Part shown: positions 23,339 to 31,191 of the stretch, piece after piece
How the letters are laid out: each line of letters begins with the position of its first letter
How positions within the stretch are numbered: position 1 is the stretch's first letter
Notes under the pieces: model-generated
Database searches by the model: none
The model's input: only the letters and a program-made list of their open reading frames with translations
Told to the model about the DNA's origin: nothing
Origin: Pseudofrankia saprophytica
GTDB taxonomy: Bacteria; Actinomycetota; Actinomycetes; Frankiales; Frankiaceae
Assembly (NCBI RefSeq): GCF_000235425.2
Contig: NZ_KI912266.1
Span: forward strand, 4,720,787 to 4,784,786
Reading direction: 5' to 3'
Length of the DNA stretch: 64,000 nt
Position numbers and translations under genes: made by a program

Positions 23339-25512
23339 TCCGGTTCGCGGTGCGGCTGTCGGTGGCCGGCGGGCGGGAGGCCCTCGTCCGGCTGGTCATC
23401 ATCGCGGGCGCGGTGGCGCTCGGCGTCGCCATGCTGCTCGCGCCTGTCGCGGGCCTGAACGCGGTGGGCGCGCAGAACCAGCGGTACGCCTGGCTCAACA
23501 CCGCTGCCGGCCCGGCGGCCCGCGGCGGCGACGGGATGCTGTGGCTGATCCGCGGCGACTACTACCACGGTCGCACGATCGGTCGGGTCGAGGTCGCCGC
23601 GCTGGGATCGGACGCGCCGGTACCGCCGGGCATCCCCCGGCTGCCGGGCCCCGGTGAGTACTACGTCTCCCCCGCGCTGGGCGAGCTGCTACGAGCCACG
23701 CCCGCGGCGGAACTCGCCGACCGCTTCCCCGGCCGCGGGGTCGGCACCATCGGCAGGTCGGCGCTGCCCTCCCCCGACTCGCTGCTCATCGTCCTCGGCC
23801 GCCCACCCGCGGACCTCAGGGCGCTGGGGGCGACCCGGGTCACGCAGATCATGACCACCACGCCGAGCGCCTGCCGCGACTGTTACATCGGGTTCAACGC
23901 CGACATCATGGCGGTCACCCTCTCCGTCGTCGCCGTGTCGCTGCTGTTCCCGGTGCTCATCTTCATCGGCACCGCGACGCGGCTGGCCGCAGCCCGCCGC
24001 GAGCAGCGCTTCGCGGCGATGCGGCTGGTGGGCGCGACGCCGAGGCAGATCTCGCTGCTGTCGGCGGTGGAGTCGACGCTCGCGGCCGCCGTCGGCACCG
24101 CCGTCGGGTTCGGCCTGTTCCTCGCGATCCGGCCAGGGCTGGCCGGGATAGCGTTCACCGGCGAGCGGTTCTTCCCCGCGGACCTGTCGCTCACAGCCCT
24201 GGATGTGCTGCTGGTCGCCCTCGGGGTACCGGCCAGTGCTGTCGTGGCGGCCGGGCTGGCGCTACGCCGGGTCCGGATCTCGCCGCTCGGCGTGACGAGG
24301 CGGGTCACGCCCCGCTCGCCGCGTGCCTGGCGGGTGTTTCCGCTCGCCGCCGGGCTCACGGAGCTGGCCTTCTTCATCGGTCGGCGGCCCGACGCGACGA
24401 GCGGCCAGCTCATCGCGTACTTCACCGGCTTCGTACTGATCCTGATCGGGCTGCTGCTGGCCGGGCCGTGGCTCACGATGCTGGCCGCCCGCCTGCTGGC
24501 CGGCCGGGCGAGCCGGCCGGCCGCGCTCATCGCGGGACGGCGCCTCGCCGACGACCCGCGGGCCGGCTTCCGGTCGGTCAGCGGCCTGATCGTCGCGCTG
24601 TTCGTGACCAGTGCGGCGACCGGGGCCATCACGACGTTCGTCGCCAACCGCGGCGCGCCCCGCACCGACTCCGTGGCGACGACGAGCGTGCGTAAGATCT
24701 TCTGGCCCGAGGATGGCCCGGCGCCGACGGCGGCCCAGCTCCCCGCCGGGCTCGGGGCGATCCCCGGCGTCCGCAATGTCACGTTGGTCCACCGGGACAC
24801 CGACCCGGAGAAGTGGCGACCAGTGATCACGTGCGCCGAGCTGGACCGTCTGGCGGTCTACGGCCGCTGCCCGCCCGGCGCCCAGGTCGCCACCGTCGCC
24901 CCCGGCCTCGTCGGCTCGGCCAGCGCGGGAATCGACGCCATCGAGGCGGTCGACGTCACGCCCGCCGAGGTCACGCGGATGCCCATCCTGTCCGTGGTCG
25001 TCGACACCACCGACCAGGCGGCGTTCGAGCGCGCCAGGACCATGCTGGAGAACGCGTTCCCCCAGGGACAGCTGCCGGCGAGCGAGGGCGAGTGGGAGGC
25101 CGACGGCGCGCGGCCGCTGGTGCGGTTCCAGCAGCTGGCGAACGTGGTCATCCTGTGCAGCCTGCCGATCGCGGGCTGCGGGCTGGCGGTCAGCGTGGCC
25201 GGCGGGCTCAGCGACCGCAGGCGACCGTTCAGCCTGCTGCGGCTGACCGGGGTGCAGCTCGCGACGCTGCGCCGGGTGGTCGCGATCGAGAGCGTGGTAC
25301 CGCTGCTGGTCACCGCCGCCGTGGCGATCGGCATGGGGTTCCTCGCCGCGCAGCTGTTCCTGCGCGCGCAGCTCGACTACACGCTGGTCGCGCCGGGCTG
25401 GGTGTACTACGCCGTCGTCGCCGGTGGGCTCGCGCTCTCGCTGGCGGTCATCGCCTCGACGCTGCCACTGCTGCGGCGGATCACCGGCCCGGAGACGGCA
25501 CGCAACGACTAG
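23335..25512 (+). CDS. FtsX-like ABC permease
   Basis: A 725-residue permease with FtsX-type topology: one N-terminal helix (VIIAGAVALGVAMLLAPVAG), a large extracellular domain, three to four central helices (VTLSVVAVSLLFPVLIFIGT), a second set, another extracellular domain, and C-terminal helices (VYYAVVAGGLALSLAVIAST). The cytoplasmic segment AARREQRFAAMRLVGATPRQ is the family's coupling helix for the ATPase. GTG 23335 overlaps the ATPase stop. The partner is the ATPase at 22649; substrate unknown. Confidence 0.9.
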   Translation: MIRFAVRLSVAGGREALVRLVIIAGAVALGVAMLLAPVAGLNAVGAQNQRYAWLNTAAGPAARGGDGMLWLIRGDYYHGRTIGRVEVAALGSDAPVPPGIPRLPGPGEYYVSPALGELLRATPAAELADRFPGRGVGTIGRSALPSPDSLLIVLGRPPADLRALGATRVTQIMTTTPSACRDCYIGFNADIMAVTLSVVAVSLLFPVLIFIGTATRLAAARREQRFAAMRLVGATPRQISLLSAVESTLAAAVGTAVGFGLFLAIRPGLAGIAFTGERFFPADLSLTALDVLLVALGVPASAVVAAGLALRRVRISPLGVTRRVTPRSPRAWRVFPLAAGLTELAFFIGRRPDATSGQLIAYFTGFVLILIGLLLAGPWLTMLAARLLAGRASRPAALIAGRRLADDPRAGFRSVSGLIVALFVTSAATGAITTFVANRGAPRTDSVATTSVRKIFWPEDGPAPTAAQLPAGLGAIPGVRNVTLVHRDTDPEKWRPVITCAELDRLAVYGRCPPGAQVATVAPGLVGSASAGIDAIEAVDVTPAEVTRMPILSVVVDTTDQAAFERARTMLENAFPQGQLPASEGEWEADGARPLVRFQQLANVVILCSLPIAGCGLAVSVAGGLSDRRRPFSLLRLTGVQLATLRRVVAIESVVPLLVTAAVAIGMGFLAAQLFLRAQLDYTLVAPGWVYYAVVAGGLALSLAVIASTLPLLRRITGPETARND

Positions 25513-25573
25513 CCGGACAGGCCTTGGCCCGGCTGTCCGGTCCGATGGCCACCCGGTCCGCCGGGTGGCCATC

Positions 25574-26662
25574 ATGGTGCCCGTGGTGGACGGTGTGACG
25601 GCGGCGGCCGTGGAGTCGGAGATGACCAGCGAGCAGGTCGGCCGCTGGCTGGCGGTTGCCGGCACGATCGCCGGGATGGTGCCGCCGGGCGCGGTTCGGG
25701 TTCTCGTCGACGGCTCCGGGGCCGGGGCCATGCCCGCCCTGCTCGCGGACCGGCTGGCGGACCGGCTGGCGGACCGGCTGCGCGCGGACGGTCGCCCCTG
25801 CCGCCGGCTGGCGGGCGCGCCGCCGGCGGCGGCGAACGGTGGCACGACGGGCGGCGAGGACGACGCCGACCTGGTGGTGCTCGCGGACGGTCCGCGCTGG
25901 CGCGCCGAGCCGGCCGGCGGCGAGTGGGATGTCGTCGTCTGGTTGCGATCCCGCTCGGCGCGGCGCGACGACCGCGACGACGAGCGTCGCCCGGACGTCG
26001 TCGTCGACGTGGACGACCCGGCGTGGCCGGTGATCAGGCGCGTCGCGTCCCGGCTGGCCGGCGACGGGAGCTGGCATGTCAGCGAGAGCCAGGCGTTCTT
26101 CGGCGTCCGCGCGGCCACGTGGGACACGAAGTTCGGGGACGACCTGCCCGCGTACGCCGCCGCCGTCGGCGAGATCGGGCTGCGCCCCGGCGCGGTCGTG
26201 CTCGACGCGGGCTGCGGGACCGGGCGCGCCCTGCCCGCGCTGCGCGACGCGGTCGGACCGGCCGGCACGGTGATCGGCCTGGACCTGACCCCGGAGATGC
26301 TCGTCGCCGCGCGGCATGCGGGCCGAGACGCCGACGTGGCGCTGGTGCTCGCCGATGCCCGCCGCCTGCCCATCCCCACCGGCACCGTCGACGCGGTCTT
26401 CGCCGCCGGCCTCGTGCACCATCTGCCGGACGTGCCCGGCGGCCTCGCCGAGCTCGCGCGGGTCAGCCGCCCCGGCGGACGGCTTGCGATCTTCCATCCC
26501 TCGGGCCGCGCCGCCCTGGCGGCCCGCCACGGCCGCGCCCTGCGCCCGGACGAGCCGCTCGCCGTCACCCGCCTCGAGCCACGGCTTGCCGCCACCGGCT
26601 GGCGCCTGGACAGCTATGACGACCCGCCGCACCGCTTCCTCGTTCTCGCCACCCGCGAGTAG
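25574..26662 (+). CDS. Uridine-kinase-like domain fused to class I methyltransferase
   Basis: A 362-residue two-domain protein. Residues 1-160 resemble the P-loop uridine-kinase-like proteins common in actinomycetes, but the P-loop reads VLVDGSGAGAMPALLADRL: the lysine and Ser/Thr of GxxGxGK[ST] are gone. Later parts still fit (DADLVVLADGPRWRAEP, DVVVDVDDPAWPVIRRVASR). Residues 170-362 are a complete SAM methyltransferase with motif I VVLDAGCGTGRALPAL (near residue 212) and post-motifs LTPEMLVAARHAG and ADARRLPIPTGTVDAVF. A 12-bp unit is repeated three times at 25745-25780. ATG 25574 is uncertain; ATG 25634 (MTSEQ) is possible. It is not clearly part of the transporter operon. Confidence 0.8.
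   Translation: MVPVVDGVTAAAVESEMTSEQVGRWLAVAGTIAGMVPPGAVRVLVDGSGAGAMPALLADRLADRLADRLRADGRPCRRLAGAPPAAANGGTTGGEDDADLVVLADGPRWRAEPAGGEWDVVVWLRSRSARRDDRDDERRPDVVVDVDDPAWPVIRRVASRLAGDGSWHVSESQAFFGVRAATWDTKFGDDLPAYAAAVGEIGLRPGAVVLDAGCGTGRALPALRDAVGPAGTVIGLDLTPEMLVAARHAGRDADVALVLADARRLPIPTGTVDAVFAAGLVHHLPDVPGGLAELARVSRPGGRLAIFHPSGRAALAARHGRALRPDEPLAVTRLEPRLAATGWRLDSYDDPPHRFLVLATRE
25745..25780 (+). repeat. Three 12-bp tandem repeats in the methyltransferase gene
   Basis: Three exact copies of GCGGACCGGCTG encode Leu-Ala-Asp-Arg repeats right after the degenerate P-loop. Slippage would add or remove four residues without a frameshift. Confidence 0.9.
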
Positions 26663-26693
26663 GACTGGTCACCGCGAGCGGCGACGAACGCCT

Positions 26694-26722
26694 GTCCGGA
26701 TCCCTCAGACCGGATCCTGGAC
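26694..26722. terminator. Hairpin between convergent genes
   Basis: GTCCGGATCC pairs with GGATCCTGGAC with one bulged T, giving a 10-bp stem with an 8-base loop. It begins 32 bases after the methyltransferase stop and covers the last codons of the convergent Lrp gene. It could terminate both. Confidence 0.5.
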
Positions 26723-27184
26723 CGGCAGCGGCAGTGGCCGGGGCGGGACGGGGCTGGACACGACGATGGAGCTGATCGTCTGCCCATATGCCAGGAACCG
26801 GTCGAGGACGGATTCAAGGCCCGCCACGGTCGGGGCGTGGACCTTGAGCAGGAAGCAGTCCTCGCCGGTGATGCGGTGGCACTCGCTGACCTGATCGGTC
26901 GTCCGGGCGAGGGCGGCGAGTTTCTCCAGCCGCCCGGGTATGGGACGGACTCGGACGAACGCGGCGACCGGTAGGCCGACGGCCGCGGGGTCGACGTCCA
27001 TGCGGAATCCGGTGATCACGCCGTTGCGCCGCATGCGCTGCACGCGCTCGGTCACCGCCGGGGACGACATGCCGACCCGACGGGCCAGCTCCGACATCGC
27101 GATCCGGGGATCGGCGTGCAGCTCGGCGAGCAGGCGCGCGTTGACGTCGTCGATCCGCTCGTCGTCATATCGACGGTCAGCCAC
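26705..27184 (-). CDS. Lrp/AsnC-family transcriptional regulator
   Basis: A 159-residue Lrp-type protein. The N-terminal helix-turn-helix (NARLLAELHADPRIAMSELA, then RRVGMSSPAVTERVQRM) is followed by the RAM/ACT-like effector domain (VAAFVRVRPIPGRLEKLAAL, HRITGEDCFLLKVHAP). That second domain binds amino acids in known members. GTG 27184 starts the protein; upstream bases are only a weak ribosome site. It is divergent from the EamA transporter gene 88 bases away, so it may regulate that exporter, a common pairing. Confidence 0.93.
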   Translation of the reverse strand: MADRRYDDERIDDVNARLLAELHADPRIAMSELARRVGMSSPAVTERVQRMRRNGVITGFRMDVDPAAVGLPVAAFVRVRPIPGRLEKLAALARTTDQVSECHRITGEDCFLLKVHAPTVAGLESVLDRFLAYGQTISSIVVSSPVPPRPLPLPVQDPV

Positions 27185-27272
27185 CTAGATCACCTACATT
27201 CCGAAGGAAGTTCCCGAGCAGGGCCTTCGATCACCCATGGAGTAGCTGGCTCCAGGCTTTGAGAATAGATCC

Positions 27273-28745
27273 GTGGCAGCGTGCGGCGGGGTGACGGCGA
27301 CGATCCACGGCCCCAGCCGGGTCGGACGCACGGTCGGGGCACTGCCACCCGCGTCGTTCTTCGGGGTCAGCGCGGTCTTTCACTACCTGGGCCCGTCACT
27401 GGCTGTGCTGCTGTTCGCCCGGGTCGACGCCCTGGGTGTGGCCTGGCTGCGCATCGCCTCGGCCGCGGTCGTCTTCGCCGTCTGGCGGCGGCCCTGGCGG
27501 GCTCTGCGCCGGTTGCGCGGGCGGGACCGGTGGGTGCTTGTCGGTCTCGGCGGCGTGCTGGCCGGCATGAACTCGCTGTTCTACCTGGCCGTCGACCGCC
27601 TTCCGCTGTCGACGGTGGGGGCTGTCGAGTTTCTCGGCGTCGTCGCGTTGGCCGCCGCCGGCGCCCGGACCCGGCGCAACGTCCTCGCGCTCGCGCTGGC
27701 GATCGCCGGGGTGCTCGTCCTCACCGATGTCCGGCTGGCCGGACAGCCGCTCGGGTTCGTGTTCGCGTTCGCCAACTGCGCCGGGTTCATGCTCTATGTG
27801 ATGCTCGGTCACCGCGTCGCCACCGCGAGCGCCGCGGCCGCCGACGACCACGCTCCCGAGCCGATGGGCGGCATCGACCAGCTCGGCGCGGCGATGCTGG
27901 TCGCGGCGTTCGCCGCGACGCCCGCCGGCATCGCCGCCGCCGCGCCCGCCTTCACCCATCCGGTCTGGCTTGTCTGGGGCATCGGCGTCGGCGTCTGCAG
28001 CTCGGTCATCCCCTACGTGGCCGACCAGCTGGCGATGGCCCGACTCCCCCGGGCCACGTTCGCGCTCATGCTCGCGCTGCTGCCCGCCGCCGCCGCGGTG
28101 ATCGGCCTGGCTGTCCTCGGCCAGGTGCCGACCTGGCGCGACCTGGCTGGCATCGCCCTCGTCATCACCGGCGTCGCCGCTCACCAGCCCGCGGGCCGGC
28201 CGGTGGCGGCGTCCCACGAGCCCTCTCGGCGGGTTCCGCGAGACCACCGGCACGGGCGAGGGCGGGCGGGCCAGGGCGAGAATGGGGCGGTGAGCGCTGA
28301 CGAGCCGGCGGAGGTCCGTCTCGAGCGGGTGGGAGCCGAAGTGACGCTGCCATTGCGGCAGCGGGTGCTGCGGCCACACCAGACGGTCCGTGACGTGGCG
28401 TTCCCGGGTGACGACGAGCCGGACAGCGCCCATGTGGTCGCCGTCCTGGCGGACGGGACCGTCGTCGGGACCGTGTCGGTGCTGCGGGAGGCGGCGCCCT
28501 GGGGGGCGGCTGGCTGGCGCCTGCGGGGCATGGCGACCGACGAGGCGATGCGCGGCCGCGGGATCGGGGCCAGGCTGTTCGCGGCCGTGGTCGGCCACGT
28601 CCGCGACCAGGGCGGCGGGCTGCTGTGGTGCAACGCCCGTGTGCGCGCCGTCCCCTTCTACGAACGGGAAGGGCTGCGCACGCGGGGTGAGGTGCGGGAG
28701 GAGCCGGGCATCGGCCCGCACGTCGTCATGTGGCGGGACGTCTGA
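27273..28745 (+). CDS. EamA (RhtA-like) transporter fused to a GNAT acetyltransferase
   Basis: A 490-residue frame without any stop between two clear domains. Residues 20-310 are a ten-helix EamA drug/metabolite transporter of the RhtA type (threonine/homoserine-like exporter): GVSAVFHYLGPSLAVLLFAR, LGGVLAGMNSLFYLAVDRLP, ITGVAAHQPAG. After an arginine- and glycine-rich linker, residues 340-490 form a GNAT domain with RGMATDEAMRGRGIGARLF and WCNARVRAVPFYEREGLR. GTG 28290, near residue 340, could start a separate acetyltransferase, so it may be two products from one frame. GTG 27273 is the likely transporter start. A divergent Lrp gene is upstream. Its 3' end overlaps the convergent FtsX gene by 20 bases. 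Confidence 0.82.
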   Translation: MAACGGVTATIHGPSRVGRTVGALPPASFFGVSAVFHYLGPSLAVLLFARVDALGVAWLRIASAAVVFAVWRRPWRALRRLRGRDRWVLVGLGGVLAGMNSLFYLAVDRLPLSTVGAVEFLGVVALAAAGARTRRNVLALALAIAGVLVLTDVRLAGQPLGFVFAFANCAGFMLYVMLGHRVATASAAAADDHAPEPMGGIDQLGAAMLVAAFAATPAGIAAAAPAFTHPVWLVWGIGVGVCSSVIPYVADQLAMARLPRATFALMLALLPAAAAVIGLAVLGQVPTWRDLAGIALVITGVAAHQPAGRPVAASHEPSRRVPRDHRHGRGRAGQGENGAVSADEPAEVRLERVGAEVTLPLRQRVLRPHQTVRDVAFPGDDEPDSAHVVAVLADGTVVGTVSVLREAAPWGAAGWRLRGMATDEAMRGRGIGARLFAAVVGHVRDQGGGLLWCNARVRAVPFYEREGLRTRGEVREEPGIGPHVVMWRDV

Positions 28746-30105
28746 CCTCCCCCAGCGCGGTCCGCATGGTCGCGCGGGCGGCGAACCGGCCGGCGCCCAG
28801 GGTGAGCAGGACGACGACGACGGCGACCAGTGGCGCGATCCACAGCTGGGCGTCCGGGACGACGCCCTCGTGGCGGGCGACCGAGAAGGGGATCACGGTC
28901 GCCAGCGAGCCCAGGGCGCCGAGCACCAGGCCCACGACGGCGACGACGGCCGCCTCCGCGACCACGGACCGCCTGACCTGCGTCGGGGTGGCGCCCATGA
29001 GCCACAGGCGGCGCAGCTCGGCCCGGCGGTCGGCGACGCCGGCGGCGAACGCGTTGACGACCATGATGGCCGCGAACAGGGACGCCATCCCGACGACGAC
29101 GTTGTTCAACAGGTTGATCGTGTCGGAGTCCTCGGTCCCGCCGGGCAGGGTACGGGTGTCGATGCTGACCAGCATGAGCGTGCCGATCGCCGCCGACGTC
29201 AGCACGATCACCGGGGCGAGCACGGCCGCGAGCCGGTGCGCCCGCCGCCGGGCGTTGTACGCCGCGAGGTAGCCGGCGCCCCGGCCGCGGAGGCCCGTGA
29301 CCACCCCCGCGAGCGGGGCCGACAGCCAGCGCAGCAGCAGCGGCGCGAGCAGGGCCAGGCCGAGGCCGACCAGGATCGAGCAGCTCCCGCTCGTCTGCAT
29401 CGCCGCGTACGGGTCGTCGGAGTTCGCCGTCACGGTGATCGTCACGACGCCCCCGCCGATGCCGTAGGCGATCAGGAGCAGCGCCCCCACCACCCGGTAC
29501 CAGCGCATCCGGCCGGTCTCCGCGTCGCTGTCGCGCAGCGTCACGCCGGCGGGCGCGCGGGTCGCCCGCCGGGCCGCGACCGCCGCCGCCGCGACGCTGG
29601 TGAGCACGACCAGACCGGCCGCGGCGCCAAGGGACGCGGGCCCCGCCGCGTACCCGACGGAGGCCGAGACGAGGTGGCCGCGCAGCAGGTCGAGCAGCAG
29701 CCAGCCGGTGCCGGCGGCGAGCATCGCGCCGACGAGCGCGCCGCAGGCGGCGACGGCCAGCGCCTCCCGGCGAATCAGCCGGCGGGCCTGGCGCGGGGTC
29801 GCGCCGAGGGTGCGCAGCAGCCCGATCTCGCCGGCCCGCCGCGCCGCGGTGAGGCCGACCGTCGAGGCGACGGAGAAGAGCACGATCAGCGTGCCCCAGC
29901 CGCCGACGACGGCACCCATGATGATCAGAGTCTCCCGGTCGGCGTCCCGGTCCGGCGCGGTGGGGCCGAGCGCGAGCGCGGTCTCGACCAGGGTGGCGAA
30001 CGAGCCGATCAGCGCGGTGCCGAGCAGGACCGCGAGGAAGGTCGCGACCTGCGCGGTCATCCGGTGCCGCAGCGACCGGAGCGCGAGACCCGTCAGCCCG
30101 CTCAT
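28726..30105 (-). CDS. FtsX-like ABC permease
   Basis: A 459-residue permease, about the length of the compact FtsX family without a large extracellular domain. Helices are visible at the N-terminus (VATFLAVLLGTALIGSFATL), in the first core (AVVGGWGTLIVLFSVASTVG), and in the C-terminal core (LFAAIMVVNAFAAGVADRRA, LWLMGATPTQVRRSVVAEAA). Both cytoplasmic coupling segments (RRAGEIGLLRTLGATPRQAR and RRAELRRLWLMGATPTQVRR) are intact. ATG 30105 overlaps the ATPase stop by ATGA. It is paired with the ATPase at 30102. Substrate unknown, likely a drug, peptide or lipid. Confidence 0.9.
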   Translation of the reverse strand: MSGLTGLALRSLRHRMTAQVATFLAVLLGTALIGSFATLVETALALGPTAPDRDADRETLIIMGAVVGGWGTLIVLFSVASTVGLTAARRAGEIGLLRTLGATPRQARRLIRREALAVAACGALVGAMLAAGTGWLLLDLLRGHLVSASVGYAAGPASLGAAAGLVVLTSVAAAAVAARRATRAPAGVTLRDSDAETGRMRWYRVVGALLLIAYGIGGGVVTITVTANSDDPYAAMQTSGSCSILVGLGLALLAPLLLRWLSAPLAGVVTGLRGRGAGYLAAYNARRRAHRLAAVLAPVIVLTSAAIGTLMLVSIDTRTLPGGTEDSDTINLLNNVVVGMASLFAAIMVVNAFAAGVADRRAELRRLWLMGATPTQVRRSVVAEAAVVAVVGLVLGALGSLATVIPFSVARHEGVVPDAQLWIAPLVAVVVVLLTLGAGRFAARATMRTALGEVRRPAT

Positions 30106-30857
30106 CGCCGCGCCACCCGCTCGTCGAGGTGGGCGGCGTGGGCGGCGACGACGTCCGCGGTGGGCGCCTCGATCCGACCGGCGACGCGGCCGTCGACGAG
30201 GAACACCACCGCGTCGGCGTAGGCCGCGGCCACCGGGTCGTGGGTGACCATGACGACCGTCTGGCGGAACTCGTCGACGCACGCCCGCAGGAGCGCGAGC
30301 ACGTCCCGGGCGGTCGCCGAGTCGAGCGCGCCGGTTGGCTCGTCGGCGAGGACGACCGCCGGGTCGGTGACCAGGGCGCGGGCGATCGCGACCCGCTGCC
30401 GCTGCCCGCCCGACAGCCGCCCGGGCAGGTGGTGGGCGCGGTCCGCGAGCCCGACCAGGTCGAGCAGGCCGCGCACCCGGGCCCGGTCGGGCCGCCGCCC
30501 GGCGAGCCGCGGCGGCAGGCCGACGTTCTGCTCGGCCGTCAGGTAGGGCATCAGCTGGAAGTCCTGGAAGACGAAGCCGATGCGCTCCCGGCGCAGCCGG
30601 GAGCGGCGGTCCTCGTCCCAGTCGGTGACGTCCGTCCCGGCCACCAGCACCCGGCCGCCGGTCGGCCGGTCGATCCCGGCGGCGCAGGACAGGAAGGTGG
30701 ACTTGCCGGAGCCGGAGGGGCCCATCACGGCCGTGAAGGTGCCGCGGGGGAAGGCGAGGTCGACGCCGTCGAGGGCGTGCACGGTTCCCGCGCCCGCGCC
30801 GAAGGTCCGGGTCAGGCCCTGTGCCTCCAGCGCTGAGGCGACTGGCGGGGCTGTCAT
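30102..30857 (-). CDS. ABC transporter ATP-binding protein (MacB/LolD-like)
   Basis: A 251-residue ATPase. Walker A GPSGSGKST, Q-loop FVFQDFQLMPYLTAEQN, signature LSGGQRQRVAIARALVTD, Walker B VVLADEPTGALDS and H-loop VTHDPV are complete. ATG 30857 has GGAG seven bases upstream. It is the first gene of a two-gene operon with the FtsX permease. Unlike the PadR-led cassette at 22.1 kb, no regulator is adjacent, so it may answer to a distant factor. Confidence 0.93.
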   Translation of the reverse strand: MTAPPVASALEAQGLTRTFGAGAGTVHALDGVDLAFPRGTFTAVMGPSGSGKSTFLSCAAGIDRPTGGRVLVAGTDVTDWDEDRRSRLRRERIGFVFQDFQLMPYLTAEQNVGLPPRLAGRRPDRARVRGLLDLVGLADRAHHLPGRLSGGQRQRVAIARALVTDPAVVLADEPTGALDSATARDVLALLRACVDEFRQTVVMVTHDPVAAAYADAVVFLVDGRVAGRIEAPTADVVAAHAAHLDERVARR

Positions 30858-31191
30858 GAGATCACTCCAGGCGAGTAGGCCGTTCGTGGCGGGTAGCGAC
30901 ACTCACGCTAGAAACGGGTCCGCCCGCGCACGAGGGGCCTGAACCGCCGCCGTGGGTGGGCCTAGCCCCACCGTCCGCGCGGGCGGCCGACGACGTGCCG
31001 TCGCGGATCCGCGTCCGCACCTGGCGAGGGCCGCCGACGGCCACAAGGCAGACGAGATCGGCTACGGCATGACATGCATGAGGGCGTCCGACCCCGGCGG
31101 GCAGAGGCGGGCGCCCCCGGTCGACCGGACCCACCAGATCATCACTGAATGAATTCGGTTGATTGCGGTAAGCTACCGGTGGGATGCAGTG
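30858..31191. other. Divergent intergenic region
   Basis: About 330 bases between the ABC ATPase and the second GGDEF gene. It must hold both promoters. A small dyad GGTA-AGC-TACC lies near 31168, shortly before the GGDEF start. No coding frame is convincing. Confidence 0.4.
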
